64,000 bases of DNA from Roridomyces roridus. Lineage: Eukaryota > Basidiomycota > Agaricomycetes > Agaricales > Mycenaceae. The stretch lies in contig JARKIF010000154.1 of assembly GCA_029378245.1 (NCBI GenBank), positions 1 through 64,000 on the forward strand. Direction: 5' to 3'. The notes below the pieces were generated by a model. That model ran no database searches, was not told the DNA's origin, and saw only the letters and a program-made list of their open reading frames with translations. This document shows positions 22,418-33,654 of this stretch, in pieces; position 1 is the first letter of the stretch, and each line of letters begins with the position of its first letter. Position numbers and translations under genes: made by a program.

Positions 22418-22515
22418 GACTCGGGCCTGGATCGAACAGGCAGATTTTTTGCCGATATACCAGAACCGCGGAATGGAATCATTGTCAGGCAATGCGGGGC
22501 ACCCCCAACCGAGTT
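22418..22515 (-). ncRNA. tRNA-like unit
   Basis: The T-arm reads GCCTG-TTCGATC-CAGGC and the 5' end is AACTCGG, so one acceptor pair is changed. The D-arm hairpin is diverged (GGGGGTGCCCCGC). A run of eight Ts follows at about 22389-22396 on the minus strand. Confidence 0.4.
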
Positions 22516-22786
22516 TTACTTAAAAACCTCAGCAGCCCCTGGAAGGTGATAAATGGACGACCCAGTACCCCCGGGTTTTGAATTTGAACCAACGCGTCAC
22601 GGGTAACAACCCCTTTCTCGAACGCTGACACAGGGAACGATTTTTTGGATCGGAAAAAAAGGTGCATCTATACTTTGCCTCTATGCGACTCGAGCCTGAA
22701 TCGAACAGGCAGTTTGCTAAGGAGCAAGGTGCTTGCTTTTTGTGGTTTCATTGTTCTGATATCGGATGCTGTCTGCAACCGCAACT

Positions 22787-22880
22787 GACTCGGGCCTGAA
22801 TCGAACAGGCGGATCATTGCCAAGCTGCAGAGGTGGACAAGAAATATGTTCAGGCAATGCGGGTCACCCGCAACCGAGTC
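22787..22880 (-). ncRNA. tRNA-like unit
   Basis: Perfect GACTCGG/CCGAGTC acceptor and GCCTG/CAGGC T-stem. Here a 7-bp stem CATTGCC/GGCAATG forms around about 30 nt in the anticodon region, the strongest pairing of that arm among the copies. No long T-run lies directly downstream. Confidence 0.42.
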
Positions 22881-23249
22881 CTACTGAGCGGTCTCGGCAG
22901 CCCCCGGAAGGTGATAGATACTTAGACGGAATGCTTGATCACAGACCGAGTACCCCTCCTGCTCCTCCTGCTCTTGAATTCCAAACAATGCTGAGAGCGC
23001 AACGCCGACGCAAGGAACAGACTTGTGTTCAAGTAAGAGGCCCAAAGTCGATCCGGAGACGCTGACTTCGACTCTACAGGGATCTCTGTGCGAACAGGAA
23101 TAACGCAAAGTCACTCGTGAAAAGGTGTGCATTTTGAGGTTGAACGTTGAGGTTTGAAACCACATTTACGGAGGACGCAAGCCGTCCTCAGTGCCCATAT
23201 CAATGGCATAAAAAACGTGCGGATGACTAAAACTGTGGCGCCACTGCAT

Positions 23250-23344
23250 TACTCGGCCTGAATCGAACAGACGGATTGTTGCCGAAATTTCAAAGGAAAG
23301 GGGAAACATATTTTCAGGCAGTGCGGGCCACCCGCAACCGAGTC
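23250..23344 (-). ncRNA. tRNA-like unit, slightly diverged
   Basis: Starts GACTCGG and keeps the GCGGG/CCCGC hairpin and the B box. The T-stem and 3' acceptor carry changes (TCTG/CAGG; the 3' strand is one base shorter). Confidence 0.35.
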
Positions 23345-23560
23345 TTTCTGAAAGCCTTGAGCGGGGAGGTGCAACAAGTGCTGATCACATTCACATTGCC
23401 TCGAATGGACCGACATGTGAGAGGCCGGCGCCAGACGCTGGCTCACGCCCCTCCTCCATCTCCCGACGTACGGGGGTTTCTCTTATCGACTCAGTCTATT
23501 AGGGGTTAGTCCTGTAAATTCTACTCTAGCTTCCGACCATTCACATTCGAGCAACAGACC

Positions 23561-24440
23561 CTACTCCGCCACCTTCCTCCGAAATCTGAATATAGTCGCC
23601 TGAAAAACTCCAACGCTCACAACACGTGTTCCGACCATCGCAAATCCATGTCCGGTGTACAATTTCTGTGCGCCGGGCTGGAACTCGGTAGTCTCCAAAT
23701 CGATGGTGAGCAGCGGCGGACTGCGACTGCGTGCGTGTGCCATCGCGGCGTTGATGAGGAGGGAGCCAATTTTTCTTCTGCGGTGCCGTGCAGATACGAT
23801 CATCCGGCGCAGCTCGCCCGAGGTGGGGTCGTCGTTGGCGTGATAGTCTTGGACGAATTAGTGGGCGGACTGCGTGCGAAGACTGGTAATACTCACCAAG
23901 TCCCAGATACCCAACCACCTCTGACTCCTCCCCGGATTCGATGGTGGCGACGAAGAATCCGCCGGGCCCTTGTTCAGCACTGATATCATCGGGGATCTCG
24001 TACGACTTGGCGATATCGGCCATGTCTGAGCTTCTCGCGCCGATACAGAAGTTGACAAACAGGTTGTTAATGGCGCGCCAGAGATAAAGCATGAACAAGA
24101 GTGAGACTGTGCAGAGGGTGCCTCCGGCGATTCGGAAGTCGCGTCGAGAAGAGCTCAGAGTTGTGAGGCCGAGGGCGAAGGCGGTGTAAGCCAAGTACGC
24201 GCGGGGGCTTGTAAGACTCCGCCGTAGGGCGGTGTTCCGCGGGGATTCAGCTGGTAGTCAAGCGAGTGAGGTGGATTGTCGAATTGGAATTTAGACGAAT
24301 GACTGACGACCGTATACGAGGCCCTCGAACAGCATCGCGTGGATCTGCGGTGCGTCACTTGGTCTAAACTGGCGCACGATAATATCGCCGCCGGTGCGTG
24401 GAACGACGATGACGGCGGGGTCGCGTTTTTCGTTTGCCAT
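23561..24440 (-). CDS. GNAT-family N-acetyltransferase with a membrane segment
   Basis: Three exons (24440-24311, 24250-23897, 23847-23561) give 256 residues. The introns (60 and 49 nt) have GT-AG ends, and exon phases agree. The N-terminal part begins MANEKRDPAVIVV and has IIVRQFRPSDAPQIHAML, a typical first strand/helix of GNAT proteins. The middle has a hydrophobic helix (LCTVSLLFMLYLWRAINNLF). The C-terminal half carries the acetyl-CoA region ELRRMIVSARHRRRKIGSLL and the closing strand YTGHGFAMVGTRV. It should transfer an acetyl group from acetyl-CoA to an amine; the substrate is not predictable. The membrane segment suggests anchoring. The neighbours are repeats, with no operon-like context. 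Confidence 0.8.
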
Positions 24441-25110
24441 TGAAGAGGTGGTGGGGCGAAGGAAAGTGGACGCGTCAATTTGCCGAGTTGGTCAGGTTTA
24501 TGACTCGGAATGCCGCCCTCGGGCCGGTCGCTTCGGTTAGTTTCAGAATCAGAGGATGACTATTGAGCCCCGCCCGGCGCCGTCAGGTTTCAGGAACGGC
24601 CAGGTACAGCCTTGGGACGGTTTTTGTTGATTCTATCAGGACTTGAGAATCCACTTACGAGGGAAAGGTAACCGCCCCAAATCTCAACCGAATCTGCTGG
24701 AATCTCGGTAAGTAATCTGAGCTTGCTGATTAGTGGCTCTGATGGGCAACCGTCATCGATGCGCTAGGCTTGATGTTTGAGCCGAAGGGCGGGTGCAAGG
24801 CAAGTGCCAGGTGGAAGAAGAGAGTAGAGATTGAGACTGGGAGGATCCGGAGAACCAAGAACCGGCGTTGGAAGGGAGGGGAAGCTCTGGGAGTTCGGGG
24901 CTGAAGGATTGTGCAGGAAAGACTGGGAAAGCGTGCCCACTGCCCACAATGCTAGGATCAACATCTGAGCAAGAACTCAGGACAGAACAATCGGGCAGTC
25001 CCAGGTGGCCATCTGAAGGATTTGAATTTCGCAAATGCCAGCGCTGTGTCTGGCGTCAGACTGCCAAATCAAGTTACTGAAGCATCAGAAAAAAAAGGTA
25101 CTTCGAGTTG
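24441..25110. other. No supported gene
   Basis: Short ORFs only, Ser/Leu-rich on the minus strand at 24753-25034, without recognisable domains. No repeat seen. Confidence 0.35.
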
Positions 25111-25150
25111 CAAACGGATGACTCTAACCTGGATCGAACAGGCAATGCGA
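25100..25150 (-). repeat. Isolated tRNA-like 3' end
   Basis: GCCTGTTCGATCCAGG near 25125-25143 on the minus strand, followed by a run of eight Ts at 25089-25096. This is a single copy of the array family, without its 5' half. Confidence 0.45.
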
Positions 25151-25999
25151 CCCTCAACACGCACGAACATCAACCGGAGCGAATGAGGTGCTGCACACAA
25201 AGTGACCCTGCAGAGTGCTCGCCTGTAACGAGAGGATGGAGTCGCTCGGGGGCAACGACTCAAGGGAGCAAGAGATGTCACATGGTTGCCGTGACATCGA
25301 ACGCCGGTGGACTCCATGGACTGTGTGCTCTCAGTCGAGTAGACGAAATTGGTGGAGGATTGGAGATACGGACGCGTTGGTGTACACGTAAAGCCTCGCA
25401 GCCAAGTCCGAGCCAGAGTTGAACAAATTGACGCTCACGTTGAAAGCGAGTTGAAGGTTCCTTCCGAGTCGATGGGTCCGAAGGCGTTCTGAGCCGCGGT
25501 GCCTTCTGCGATCAAAGTCTGGGGTTTGCTCGTCAGTAATCCTTCATGATCATTTTGGGACTGAGGATGCTCACCCCTACTCTGATGCCCTGACTATCTT
25601 GGCGTTGCGTGCCGGGAGTGTCTTGAAACCAATATTATATATAGTTTTCAGACGTGGCGGTCAAAGTATCGAAAGATACGCTCTGTATACCTTCGTTGAG
25701 ATTTTGCATGAAGAACGGCAGGTCGGTAGAAAGGCTCAGGTCGATCTGGAGCGAGAGCAGTTCGCTCGTTGGCTTGGGGAACGGCAACCGCTCTATCTCA
25801 GTTTCAAGCAAACATAATATATTTTTGCGGCCGTTCAATGTCGGCAAAGACCGTACTGCGAGAGACTGTTTCTGCCAAGACGTTTTCAGTTATGATAACC
25901 CGCACTGAAGAAACTACTCTGGTGATCATGAACACGTCCCGCCGAGCACTCTTAGTTAGTTAGCCTCATCTCATCTCGGCGAGAGAAAAAGCGTGTATA
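25151..25999. other. No supported gene
   Basis: Several ORFs of 60-104 codons overlap on both strands around 25600-25900. None shows a domain or a consistent exon chain. The right end holds the 3' flank of the small membrane protein gene. Confidence 0.35.
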
Positions 26000-26549
26000 T
26001 CAGGTGCTACCCGTATTCGTAGAAGTGGAATTGGAATCGACACCCATAGAATCCAGCCTTGCCTTCTCCTTGTCGAGTTCCGACATATTGGCAGCCAGGA
26101 AAGCCTGATTGAAGTAGTACCCTGAGAGGAGGCCCGAGCCTGCATACGAATTCAAGTTACGGAAAGTGAAGGAGAGGAAGCAAGGAAGGAAGCAAGGAAG
26201 GAAGGAAGGAAGATAAGAGAGGAAGGAAGGACGCACCGACGCCACTCAAGATCATCTGCGTCCGTCCGAAACCCATGAATCGTGAACCGATGACGGCTGC
26301 GGGGAGGAGGAGGAGATATATAGTTATAGTAAGAGTCAGGAGTGGGGATAGATGCACTGACCGGAGAGGAGGGCAGCGGACATGCCAGCGAAGATCGCGT
26401 CCCGGCGTGCGCCCTGGGTGCGTGACGTGAGCGTCAAGAGGATGGACTGACTGAGTGTAGATAGATACCTGTATCGCCTGGTCCTCAGCATCGGCAGGGA
26501 GAGGTGCATTCAAGTCGCGGTGGGCAACCTCTGGAAGACGTAGTCGCAT
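26000..26549 (-). CDS. Small membrane protein, two predicted helices
   Basis: Four exons (26549-26469, 26413-26362, 26296-26237, 26139-26000) encode 110 residues, all introns GT-AG and phases consistent. After a polar N-terminus, two hydrophobic segments follow: IFAGMSAALLSAVIGSRFMG and MILSGVGSGLLSGYYFNQAF, both Gly/Ser-rich like closely packed helices. The tail is charged then Ser/Thr/Asn-rich. The third intron (97 nt) contains a GGAAGG microsatellite. I do not recognise the family. The start codon is 52 nt from that of the ubiquitin protease gene on the other strand. Confidence 0.65.
26160..26230. repeat. GGAA/GGAAGC microsatellite in an intron
   Basis: An imperfect purine tetranucleotide run lies inside intron 3 of the small membrane protein gene. 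Confidence 0.8.
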
Positions 26550-26601
26550 TCAAGCCGTCGGTGGAAGTTTTCCTTTTGATCCGCCCATCAATGGTCTGCT
26601 C
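26550..26601. promoter_or_regulatory. 52-nt divergent intergenic region
   Basis: Only 52 nt separate the two start codons, so leader sequences must be very short or overlap. A four-codon upstream ORF (ATG at 26591) ends with a TGA that overlaps the start codon of the ubiquitin protease at 26602. Confidence 0.45.
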
Positions 26602-29151
26602 ATGACACCCACCTCCAGCGACTTTGACGTCCTCGTGCAGCAAGTTTTCCCGCTGCTTGTCCTCTTCGTCGGCCCCGCACTCTCTCTCCTCGTCTTTTCA
26701 TCGCTACGCACCCGACTCTCTTGGCCCAGAATGTCATTTCTCTTGCCGTGGAATTGGACCCACACAACGGACCGAGACCGAGACGATTACGACGACTCGG
26801 ACTCGATCGAAAAGCGGCCTGTACGCACACGCAGACAGCAGCAAGTCTCTTCTGCTGAAGGGAAGCCTCAAAAATCCGGCATGGGAGGGAAGGATGATGC
26901 TCTGTTCCCGGGGCTCGTGAATATGTCCGGGACGCATTGCTTTATGAATTCGACTTTACAAGTGAGTTCTATTCACCATGCTACGTGCTGAGACATGGAC
27001 GAATTCTCTGGAATTCACGTCTCAGACGGACGCGTCATCGCACCCCTGCTTATCCTATACTCCAGGCCCTCGCGTCTCTCTCCTCCCTACCACCCTACCT
27101 CTCCGCCATCCACACTCGTGCCGAGGCCCTCGATGTCCCCACGCCCGTCGTCTCCGCCCTCCTCGACCTCCTCACCCAACTCGACACACCCGACCCCTCC
27201 GGCCGTGCTCTCCGTGCTATCGCTCTCGTCGAAGCGCTCTGCACACCCGACGCTGCTTCTACTCCCTCCGCAGCGGACGGTGTGAGTGCCTTTTGGGGCG
27301 GATCTACTCAAAGCCAAAGTCGCAAGCCGAATACTAGTGCCAAAGCAGCAGCCCTCCTTGCCACGCACGAGCACCAAGACGCACAGGAGTTCTTCCAGCT
27401 TCTGACCGAGTGCGTGAGGGAGGAACGGGCCCGAGTCGTCGCTGAGGGTGCGTATGGCCGTCCTCTCGGACTGGAGCTTGCGTTGGAGAATGATGGGGAG
27501 GAGGAGGAGGAGGAGATGGGATCAAGCCCTTTCGATGGGCTGACGGCTACAAGGAGGGCTTGCGTGCGGTGTGGCTACACGGCGGCCATCCGGCACTTTG
27601 CGTTTGATAGCTTGCAGCTCCCGTTGGAGTCTGCTGGTGGCATGGGCGGGGGATGGGGCGGGGTGAGTCAATCCTCTTTTTGTCTTCTCTTCCGTCTTCA
27701 TCTTACATCTCACTAACGTCTCATACAGACTCCCCTCGCCGCCCTTCTGCGTGCCTACACCACCTTGGAGATCCTACAAGACTGCCCCTGCCGGCGCTGC
27801 GAGTTGCGAGTGACCGCAAGGCGACTCGCAGATGAGATCGTCACGCTCGAAGCGACCCCTCCGCGCGTCAATGGTATGATTGTGGAGTCGCATTTGGATG
27901 ACGGAGATGCAGGAGAGGATGCTCTGGTCGAGGAGGCCCCGCCCCCGAAGAAGAAGGGCAAGTCGAAAAGCAAGTCCAAGTCCAAAGCCAAGTCGCACGA
28001 TGTGGAGGGGGAGGGCCCAACGCCGTCGAGGGTGCGTCGTATCAAGGTCGTGAAGAGGATGCATGAGCGTGTGATGCGTGCGCTGGAGGCGGGGCGGATT
28101 GAAGAGGAGGAACTTGAGGGGTGGGATTTGGGCGAGGGCGGAGACGCGCTCAAGGGTGTCAAGATTGAGCGCGTTTCGGGTGGGGTGTGTACCAGGCAGA
28201 GTATGCTTGGGAGGGTCAGTCGTTTCTTTTCTTTTCTCATCTTCCAGGCTCATCTTGGTATATTCTATCTAGCCTCCCCCAATCCTCGCTCTACACATCA
28301 ACCGCTCGATCCACACGGGGATGCGGATGGTCAAGAACGGCGCGCACGTCGCGTTCTCTGAAATCCTTGACGTCGGACCTTTCACCACCGGCGGGATCAT
28401 GAGCCTCGACCCGACGATGGACCTCAACGGGGCGACGGGAGGGCAAGGACAAGGGCAGGAAGAGTGCGTTTATCGCCTCGCAGCAGCGGTATGCCACTAT
28501 GGAGGGCATTCGTTTGGGCATTATGTGTGCTACCGACGCGCGCCTGTGCCCCCTTCGGGTGGTGGAGGAGGAGGAGGAGGAGGGGCGTATGTACCTGACC
28601 CACCGACGCGTGTTGGGAGCGGGACGGGGACGGGGTGGCTTCGGATCTCGGACTCGCATGTCGAGAGGTGTGGGCTGGAGCAGGTGCTGGGGGAGGGGCG
28701 GTCGGTGTTTATGCTCTACTATGAGCGCGTGCCGGAGACGTCTTTGTCTTTGGTGCCATCGGTTGAGGAGAAGGAGACGGTGACGCCGGGCATTTTTGCA
28801 GGCTTGGCGGGGGCGGTTAGACCGAGGGTGGTGCGCAGCGTGAGTGTGGGCGTGGGACGAGGGAGTAGTGGCGTGGCGTCGTCCTCGTCCTGGCCGGTTC
28901 CCGTCGTGTCTGTGTCTGTCAAAGAGGAGGAGCCCGTGGAGCAGCCCGTCGAGGAGGAGGGCACGGAGGGCGAAGGCCCGCTGCCTACACCACCGCCGAC
29001 GCCCAAGGGAGTGGAGGCTCCTATCCTTCGGGAGGTTCGGGAGGAGGGGGAGGGTGACGGGCAGGAGGAGCAGCGGCAGCAGGAGGAGGAGGTGAAGCTG
29101 CCAGTGCCGACAAGGTCTGGGGGGAAGAAGAAGAGGAAGAAGCATAATTAG
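26602..29151 (+). CDS. Membrane-anchored ubiquitin C-terminal hydrolase (USP, Ubp1-like)
   Basis: Four exons (26602-26961, 27066-27662, 27729-28214, 28273-29151) encode 773 residues. The N-terminal segment VLVQQVFPLLVLFVGPALSL is a likely membrane anchor, as in yeast Ubp1-type enzymes. The Cys box is GLVNMSGTHCFMNSTLQ; splicing continues directly into ALASLSSLPPYLS, as USP domains require. The zinc-ribbon-like pairs CVRCGY and CPCRRC follow. The His box is GGHSFGHYVCYRR and SDSHV may supply the third catalytic residue. It should remove ubiquitin from proteins at a membrane, probably the ER (inferred from the anchor). Lys/Ser-rich and Glu-rich linkers interrupt the domain, and the C-terminus ends in a basic KKKRKKHN stretch. 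Intron 1 interrupts the gene just after the catalytic Cys box. Confidence 0.88.
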
Positions 29152-29755
29152 AGGATTAGAGGATTAGAGGATTGAGGCTGCTCGGAGTTGTCGTCTGCCG
29201 TGTATCCCTCCCCGTTTCTATGGAATGCACCTCGCTGCTATCTGAACTGAATGGGTGAATTTACGCCGACGATTTGATTTGCGACGCTGGGAGATGGCGA
29301 GTGAGAAGGCATGCAATGCTACTAGGGATCAAAGTAAGCATGTACTTACCTTACCCATCTTGCTGCTTACTGATTGGACATCCATCCCACCAGGTTGGCA
29401 ATCTGATTCTGAAGGATTTGAATACCGCTCTGGCGTGTCTGCAGATTGTTGCTAAGTAGGTATTTGCAGTGGCGCACTGAACGGACACGCGCTACGCTGC
29501 CTTTCAACTGAAAAAAGAAGCAATGAAAAATGTTCAAAACAAGGTGCAGGTGCAGCAACTGCGAATGAATCGGCCCTGGCGCGAACAGGCGGCGGCGGCT
29601 CCGCCTTCCTTTCCCAATTCCAACTCTCACCCCCGGCGCGAAATTGGGTTCCCCAACCCGGTCTTGGCAAGAGAGAGATGCTGGAAAGGGAAAGAAATCC
29701 GAGATTCGCTTGCAGATAAGATTAAAAGACAATCCTAGTCCGCTCAGCTCATAAA
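29152..29755. other. 3' flank of ubiquitin protease, one degenerate tRNA-like copy
   Basis: GAGGATTA is repeated three times right after the stop codon. A degenerate T-arm (CCTGTTCGCGCCAGGG on the minus strand) lies near 29575. No gene is supported. Confidence 0.4.
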
Positions 29756-30700
29756 CCGGGCCCGATCGAACAGACGAATTAGTATGGCAGATGTTCCAGG
29801 AGTAACTTGCAGGCAGGCCGGGCGACCCACCACTGAGTCTTCCTGAATGACTCTATGCTGACCATTGACACAGTTCAAGTCGTGTTGATGGAACTGGATC
29901 AAGCCTGGAGTGACGTTAAAGAATTGGCATTTCGGCGCCGTAAAGAATGGTGGCGTCCTTGGAGACTAACGAATGGATCCAGGCGCGTATGGCGCGCAGT
30001 CGAACGGAGCTATAAAATACGGTCCCATCTTTCTGTCGCGCGAACTGGTTTAAAATTGGCCGCTTCAGTCATTGTGAACCAACATCGAACTCCATTCTCA
30101 TTCGCGCCCGTAGCACTCGGGCCTGGATATTGAATCGAACAGGGACTATCCATTGATCCAGGGCAACATTCCGAGTATGTGTGAACCCTCCTCCTCAAGA
30201 TCAGTGCTGCCAACCCCTCCGCAGCCGTGGGTGACTGGGTGGCGCCAACAAGCACTTCACTTCCAGTCCCGGCGTTCAACTTCTTCTCCGTTCTTGAATG
30301 TTGATGGAACGCTTATGGATGGAAGAGTCACACGTCCCACTATCCAGAGTCCAGACCACCAGCGTGAGGCGAGGAAAAATCGAACCCTCAGGGCGGGGAT
30401 CACTCGGTCCTGAATCGAACAGGCGGATTCTCAAGCGTGCCATTTGAGTGACAGAATACAAGGTAAGGCAGTGCGGTTCTTCCGCCACCACATCTGCAAG
30501 AGAGGCAAGCTGGAAATTGAGTAATAGAAACTGGAATCCGAGATCCACTCACATATCAAACAAAACGAAAAATTTACATGAAAAGAACTGCAACTGTGAG
30601 CGATGACTCGGGCTTGAATCGAACAGGCCGATTATTGCCGATACATCCTTATGTCAAGACCGGAAATTTTCAGGCAATGCGGGCCACCCGCGACCGAGTC
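29756..30700 (-). repeat. tRNA-like repeat array 3
   Basis: Four units of the family near 29756-29839, 30113-30145, 30401-30495 and 30605-30700, all on the minus strand. The first two are diverged. T-runs of four or five follow the last two on the minus strand. Confidence 0.55.
30605..30700 (-). ncRNA. tRNA-like unit
   Basis: Perfect 7-bp acceptor GACTCGG/CCGAGTC, hairpin GCGGG-TGG-CCCGC identical to that of the unit at 21245-21337, and T-arm GCCTG-TTCGATT-CAAGC with one mismatch. TTGCC/GGCAA can pair in the anticodon position. Four Ts follow 20-25 nt downstream. Confidence 0.42.
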
Positions 30701-32322
30701 TTTGTGCCCTATCGGATGCCAAGGCAAATCGAAAAAAGAAGATATTCTGGGAGTCAACCCATGATGCAAGCTCAGGATTCAGGAAGAATACCAGGAAACC
30801 CTTTGGTGGGATTACCACACCGAACAGCCGGGCTTTAGACGTGTTTCTTGTACCCGACCTGTTGCGCCATCAGCGCTAAAGGCGGCTCGGGGGTACCAGG
30901 GATTTGAAATTTGAAAACGGCGATTGATAGAATCATGTTGGACGGATTGCAACGAAAGGCCTTATTCCTGAATGCCTATGGAGAAAGAGATGGTCTCACC
31001 TTGAAATTCATACAACGCGTTACGCTTGTCAAGCCATTCGGATAGGATAGGATAGGATAGATTACACGGCACGGTCCGCTTATCGAACGCCGGTTTCCTG
31101 GGATTATCCCAGTGTACAAAGCAAGTCAAATACACCTTCGTCCCAGGACCTCCCTCCGCACTCTAAGCCCTAAGCGCAGACCCCATGAGAAGACCCATGC
31201 CCCACAAAGCCGTTGATAGTGGAGTATCAGTGTTTGTCAGTATAGACGCTCGAGTTTTTCAATTTCTGCGGCAGTGGCCCGGCGCCAAAGAATCGAGGCG
31301 CAATAACGTCGGTGTAACTCCGGACTCCGGAGTCCGAGGCTGTCCAGCAATCAGTGTCCTTCCCTCCCATTGATCGTTAGGGTAAGACAGAGCCGGACCC
31401 AAGAGGTGGGAGGTGGTTGCCAGTGTTATAATGACCATCTGAGGACGAGGGCAAGCCCGTGGTGAACACCGTGAAGGACAAAGAGAGAAGTGATGGCCCA
31501 TCACAAGCCAAGCACCGTAAAACAACGCGCCTCTCTTTCATCAACTCCCATGATCTCCTGCCCCTTGCACCCACACACGCGTCAACGGCCTCGGGACAAC
31601 ACCAATCGACTCTAACCATTCAATCGACCGCCTAACGCGCTTTTTCAGCCGGTTCTGGCCTCAAGACACGCGTCCCACGGCCGATCTTTGTTTTCAGCAA
31701 AAAGGGCGCCTCGGACGCGAACGGATGGACACGGCAGCGAAGCGTGGGTCTCGGGTTGCCTCGTGTCTCAGTGCAAGCGGCGCCAAGTTGCTCTATTCTT
31801 ACATCCCTCACTCAGCCTGCAGGCTGTGTGTCTGAATGATCGAATTGAGGCGCCGGGCAAGGAAAACTCCCTTTCTGCACCATCCGACTGGGCGATGCGG
31901 TTTCTCAGGACCTTGGTCTTGCCCAACGACGGTACCAATAATCTAACCCGCACATGCCGCAATCGAGCGCCTATCTGAAGTGACGAAAGTACCTCTTTTA
32001 GACTTCCATCCAACAAATTCTGAAGGCTGTTATGTTCCTGTTGAACACGCGGACACTACGTGCGCTTGTTTTGCCCGCGCTTGCCTTGGTATAAGTACCC
32101 TATATTTAATGACAACGCTTCACTTACCCACCCACATGTCTGAGAAGGCGGAGTCCATCTCTGCCAGCCACTTTAACCTTTCGTACGTCCCTCGACTCCT
32201 CCAGCGCCAGCGGGATACTCAATTCGATTGGTGATGCACAGAGGTCTCAAGGCAGTGAGTGGCTGAATCATATCCACTCTGCTGTACTGACTTCGCATGG
32301 ACAGGAACTCGGAGTGAACCCC
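30701..32322. other. Intergenic region with GATAG repeat
   Basis: A (GATAG)4 run lies at about 31041-31060. ORFs up to 96 codons overlap on both strands around 31260-32020 with no recognisable domains. An ORF at 31980-32234 could be an extra 5' exon of the DUF2235 gene, but it does not splice in frame. Confidence 0.35.
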
Positions 32323-33654
32323 ATGCGCGAAGAAGATCCTCAAGTTGATGGGTCGCGCTTCAGAGCTCTTGAGGAGACTGTCTCCCTTCTAGAGGCTAGA
32401 CTGCACGAGCTTGAACACACCCGGAAGCACACCGACGATGCCGAAGAAACTCCACCCACGCAAGGTCTCAATGACACCCCCATCGCCCAGAAATGCCTCT
32501 GCAGCGCATCCGGCCAACCTTCCGGTCGGCGTTTGATTGTCGCTCTCGACGGCACTGAGAACAAATTTGGTGCCCAAGTAAGTAACAATTTCGTCATATG
32601 ACATCCCTGCTGGTTACCCGCGTCCCACAGAGCAGCCACGTGGTCGAGTTTTATTCGCGGATTATGAAAAGCGAAAACCAGCCATCGTATTATACCAGCG
32701 GCATCGGTACTTATGCCAAAAAATCTGGCCCAATCAAACGTATATCTGCATTCGTCAAGAACAAATGGGCGTCCGTTACGGCTTGGTGTGTATTATTCTT
32801 TTAGTTCAACTTGCTGAGATCGGTTCAATATCCTCGTGAATCAGGAACTTCAAGTCAAACCTCCTTGCGGGGTATCAATGGCTTTCAGAGAACTATCAAC
32901 CGGGCGATCAGATATTTCTGCTAGGTATTTGGCATTCGGCTTCTGCGACCTTCTCGCTCACAACGGTCAGGCTATTCTCGGGGAGCGTATCAAGCCAGAG
33001 TGTTGGCGGCGATGATTGCGAAGGTCTCGAAACATTCTACTTCGGTTTATTGTCTCATGCAACGCAGGTCGGTTTGATTCGGACGGGAAACAAAGAGCAA
33101 ATCCCATTGTAAGCTGTCGTTCATGCACTACATGACACTGTCTGAACCGTTACAGTGCATTTGAGATCTACCGAGATGCCAGGTCATCGATCGAAGTGCA
33201 TGTCCTTCCGCAAGTATCCCGCACCTGCTCAAATGTCCTATATTGACGCGGCGCCTTCAGCGATGGAACCACACAAGTCATGGATGATGTGAACCGCTCC
33301 AACCTGCAGGGTTACACGATTACAACACCCGCCAAAGAATTCAAAAAGGCTTTTTGCCGGAACGTCCACATCCATTTTGTTGGCGTGTGGTGAGACTCTC
33401 CGGCGCAGTCATCGTCCTTGTACTGATTCCCACAGGGATACTGTCTCATCAGTTGGTCTTTTCAGCCGCAAAGTTTATCCTGGTGCACAATCAGCCGATA
33501 ACATCTGCTTCGTTCGTCATGCTCTTGCCCTTGACGAGAGACGAGTCAAGTTTCTTCCGGAGTATGTCACTGCACCACGGTCATCGTTTGAGCGAGGGGA
33601 ATTTGGGGCACCACGCTGCAAAGAAGTGTGGTTCAGAGGATGCCATTCAGATGT
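32323..33654 (+). CDS. DUF2235 alpha/beta-hydrolase, 3' end unresolved
   Basis: The exon chain starts at 32323 and gives in order RRLIVALDGTENKFG, HVVEFYSRIMKSENQ, YYTSGIGTYAKK, NFKSNLLAGYQWLSENYQPG and the nucleophile elbow GYSRGAYQ. It continues VGLIRTGNKEQIPFAFEIYRD, VHIHFVGVWDTVSSVG, FVRHALALDERRVKFLPEY and KEVWFRGCHSDV. This is the block order of DUF2235 proteins, related to T6SS phospholipase effectors in bacteria. Introns: 32578-32630, 32786-32844, 32925-32970, 33024-33067, 33109-33155 and 33390-33435, plus one inferred at about 33180-33260. The donor GTCTCG at 33024 is unusual. After HSDV I find no continuation of the family's C-terminal part, so the gene is either truncated here or its last exons are degraded. 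The Helitron lies just downstream. Confidence 0.7.

Larger units (their letters stand above)
21245..23344 (-). repeat. tRNA-like repeat array 2
   Basis: Nine T-arm-like boxes (CCTGTTCGATTCAGG or close) lie within 2.1 kb in one orientation, near 21253, 21540, 21800, 22010, 22178, 22428, 22695, 22795 and 23262. Two forms alternate. The long form, about 95 nt, has a paired acceptor GACTCGG/CCGAGTC (units listed separately). The short form has a different 5' part, for example a CTCGCC/GGCGAG stem near 22200. Many copies are followed on the minus strand by a T-run of four to nine within 20-40 nt. Confidence 0.65.

Noticed and set aside
28291..29145. 284-codon minus-strand ORF
   Set aside because: Leu/Arg/His-rich antisense shadow of the last USP exon in GC-rich sequence.
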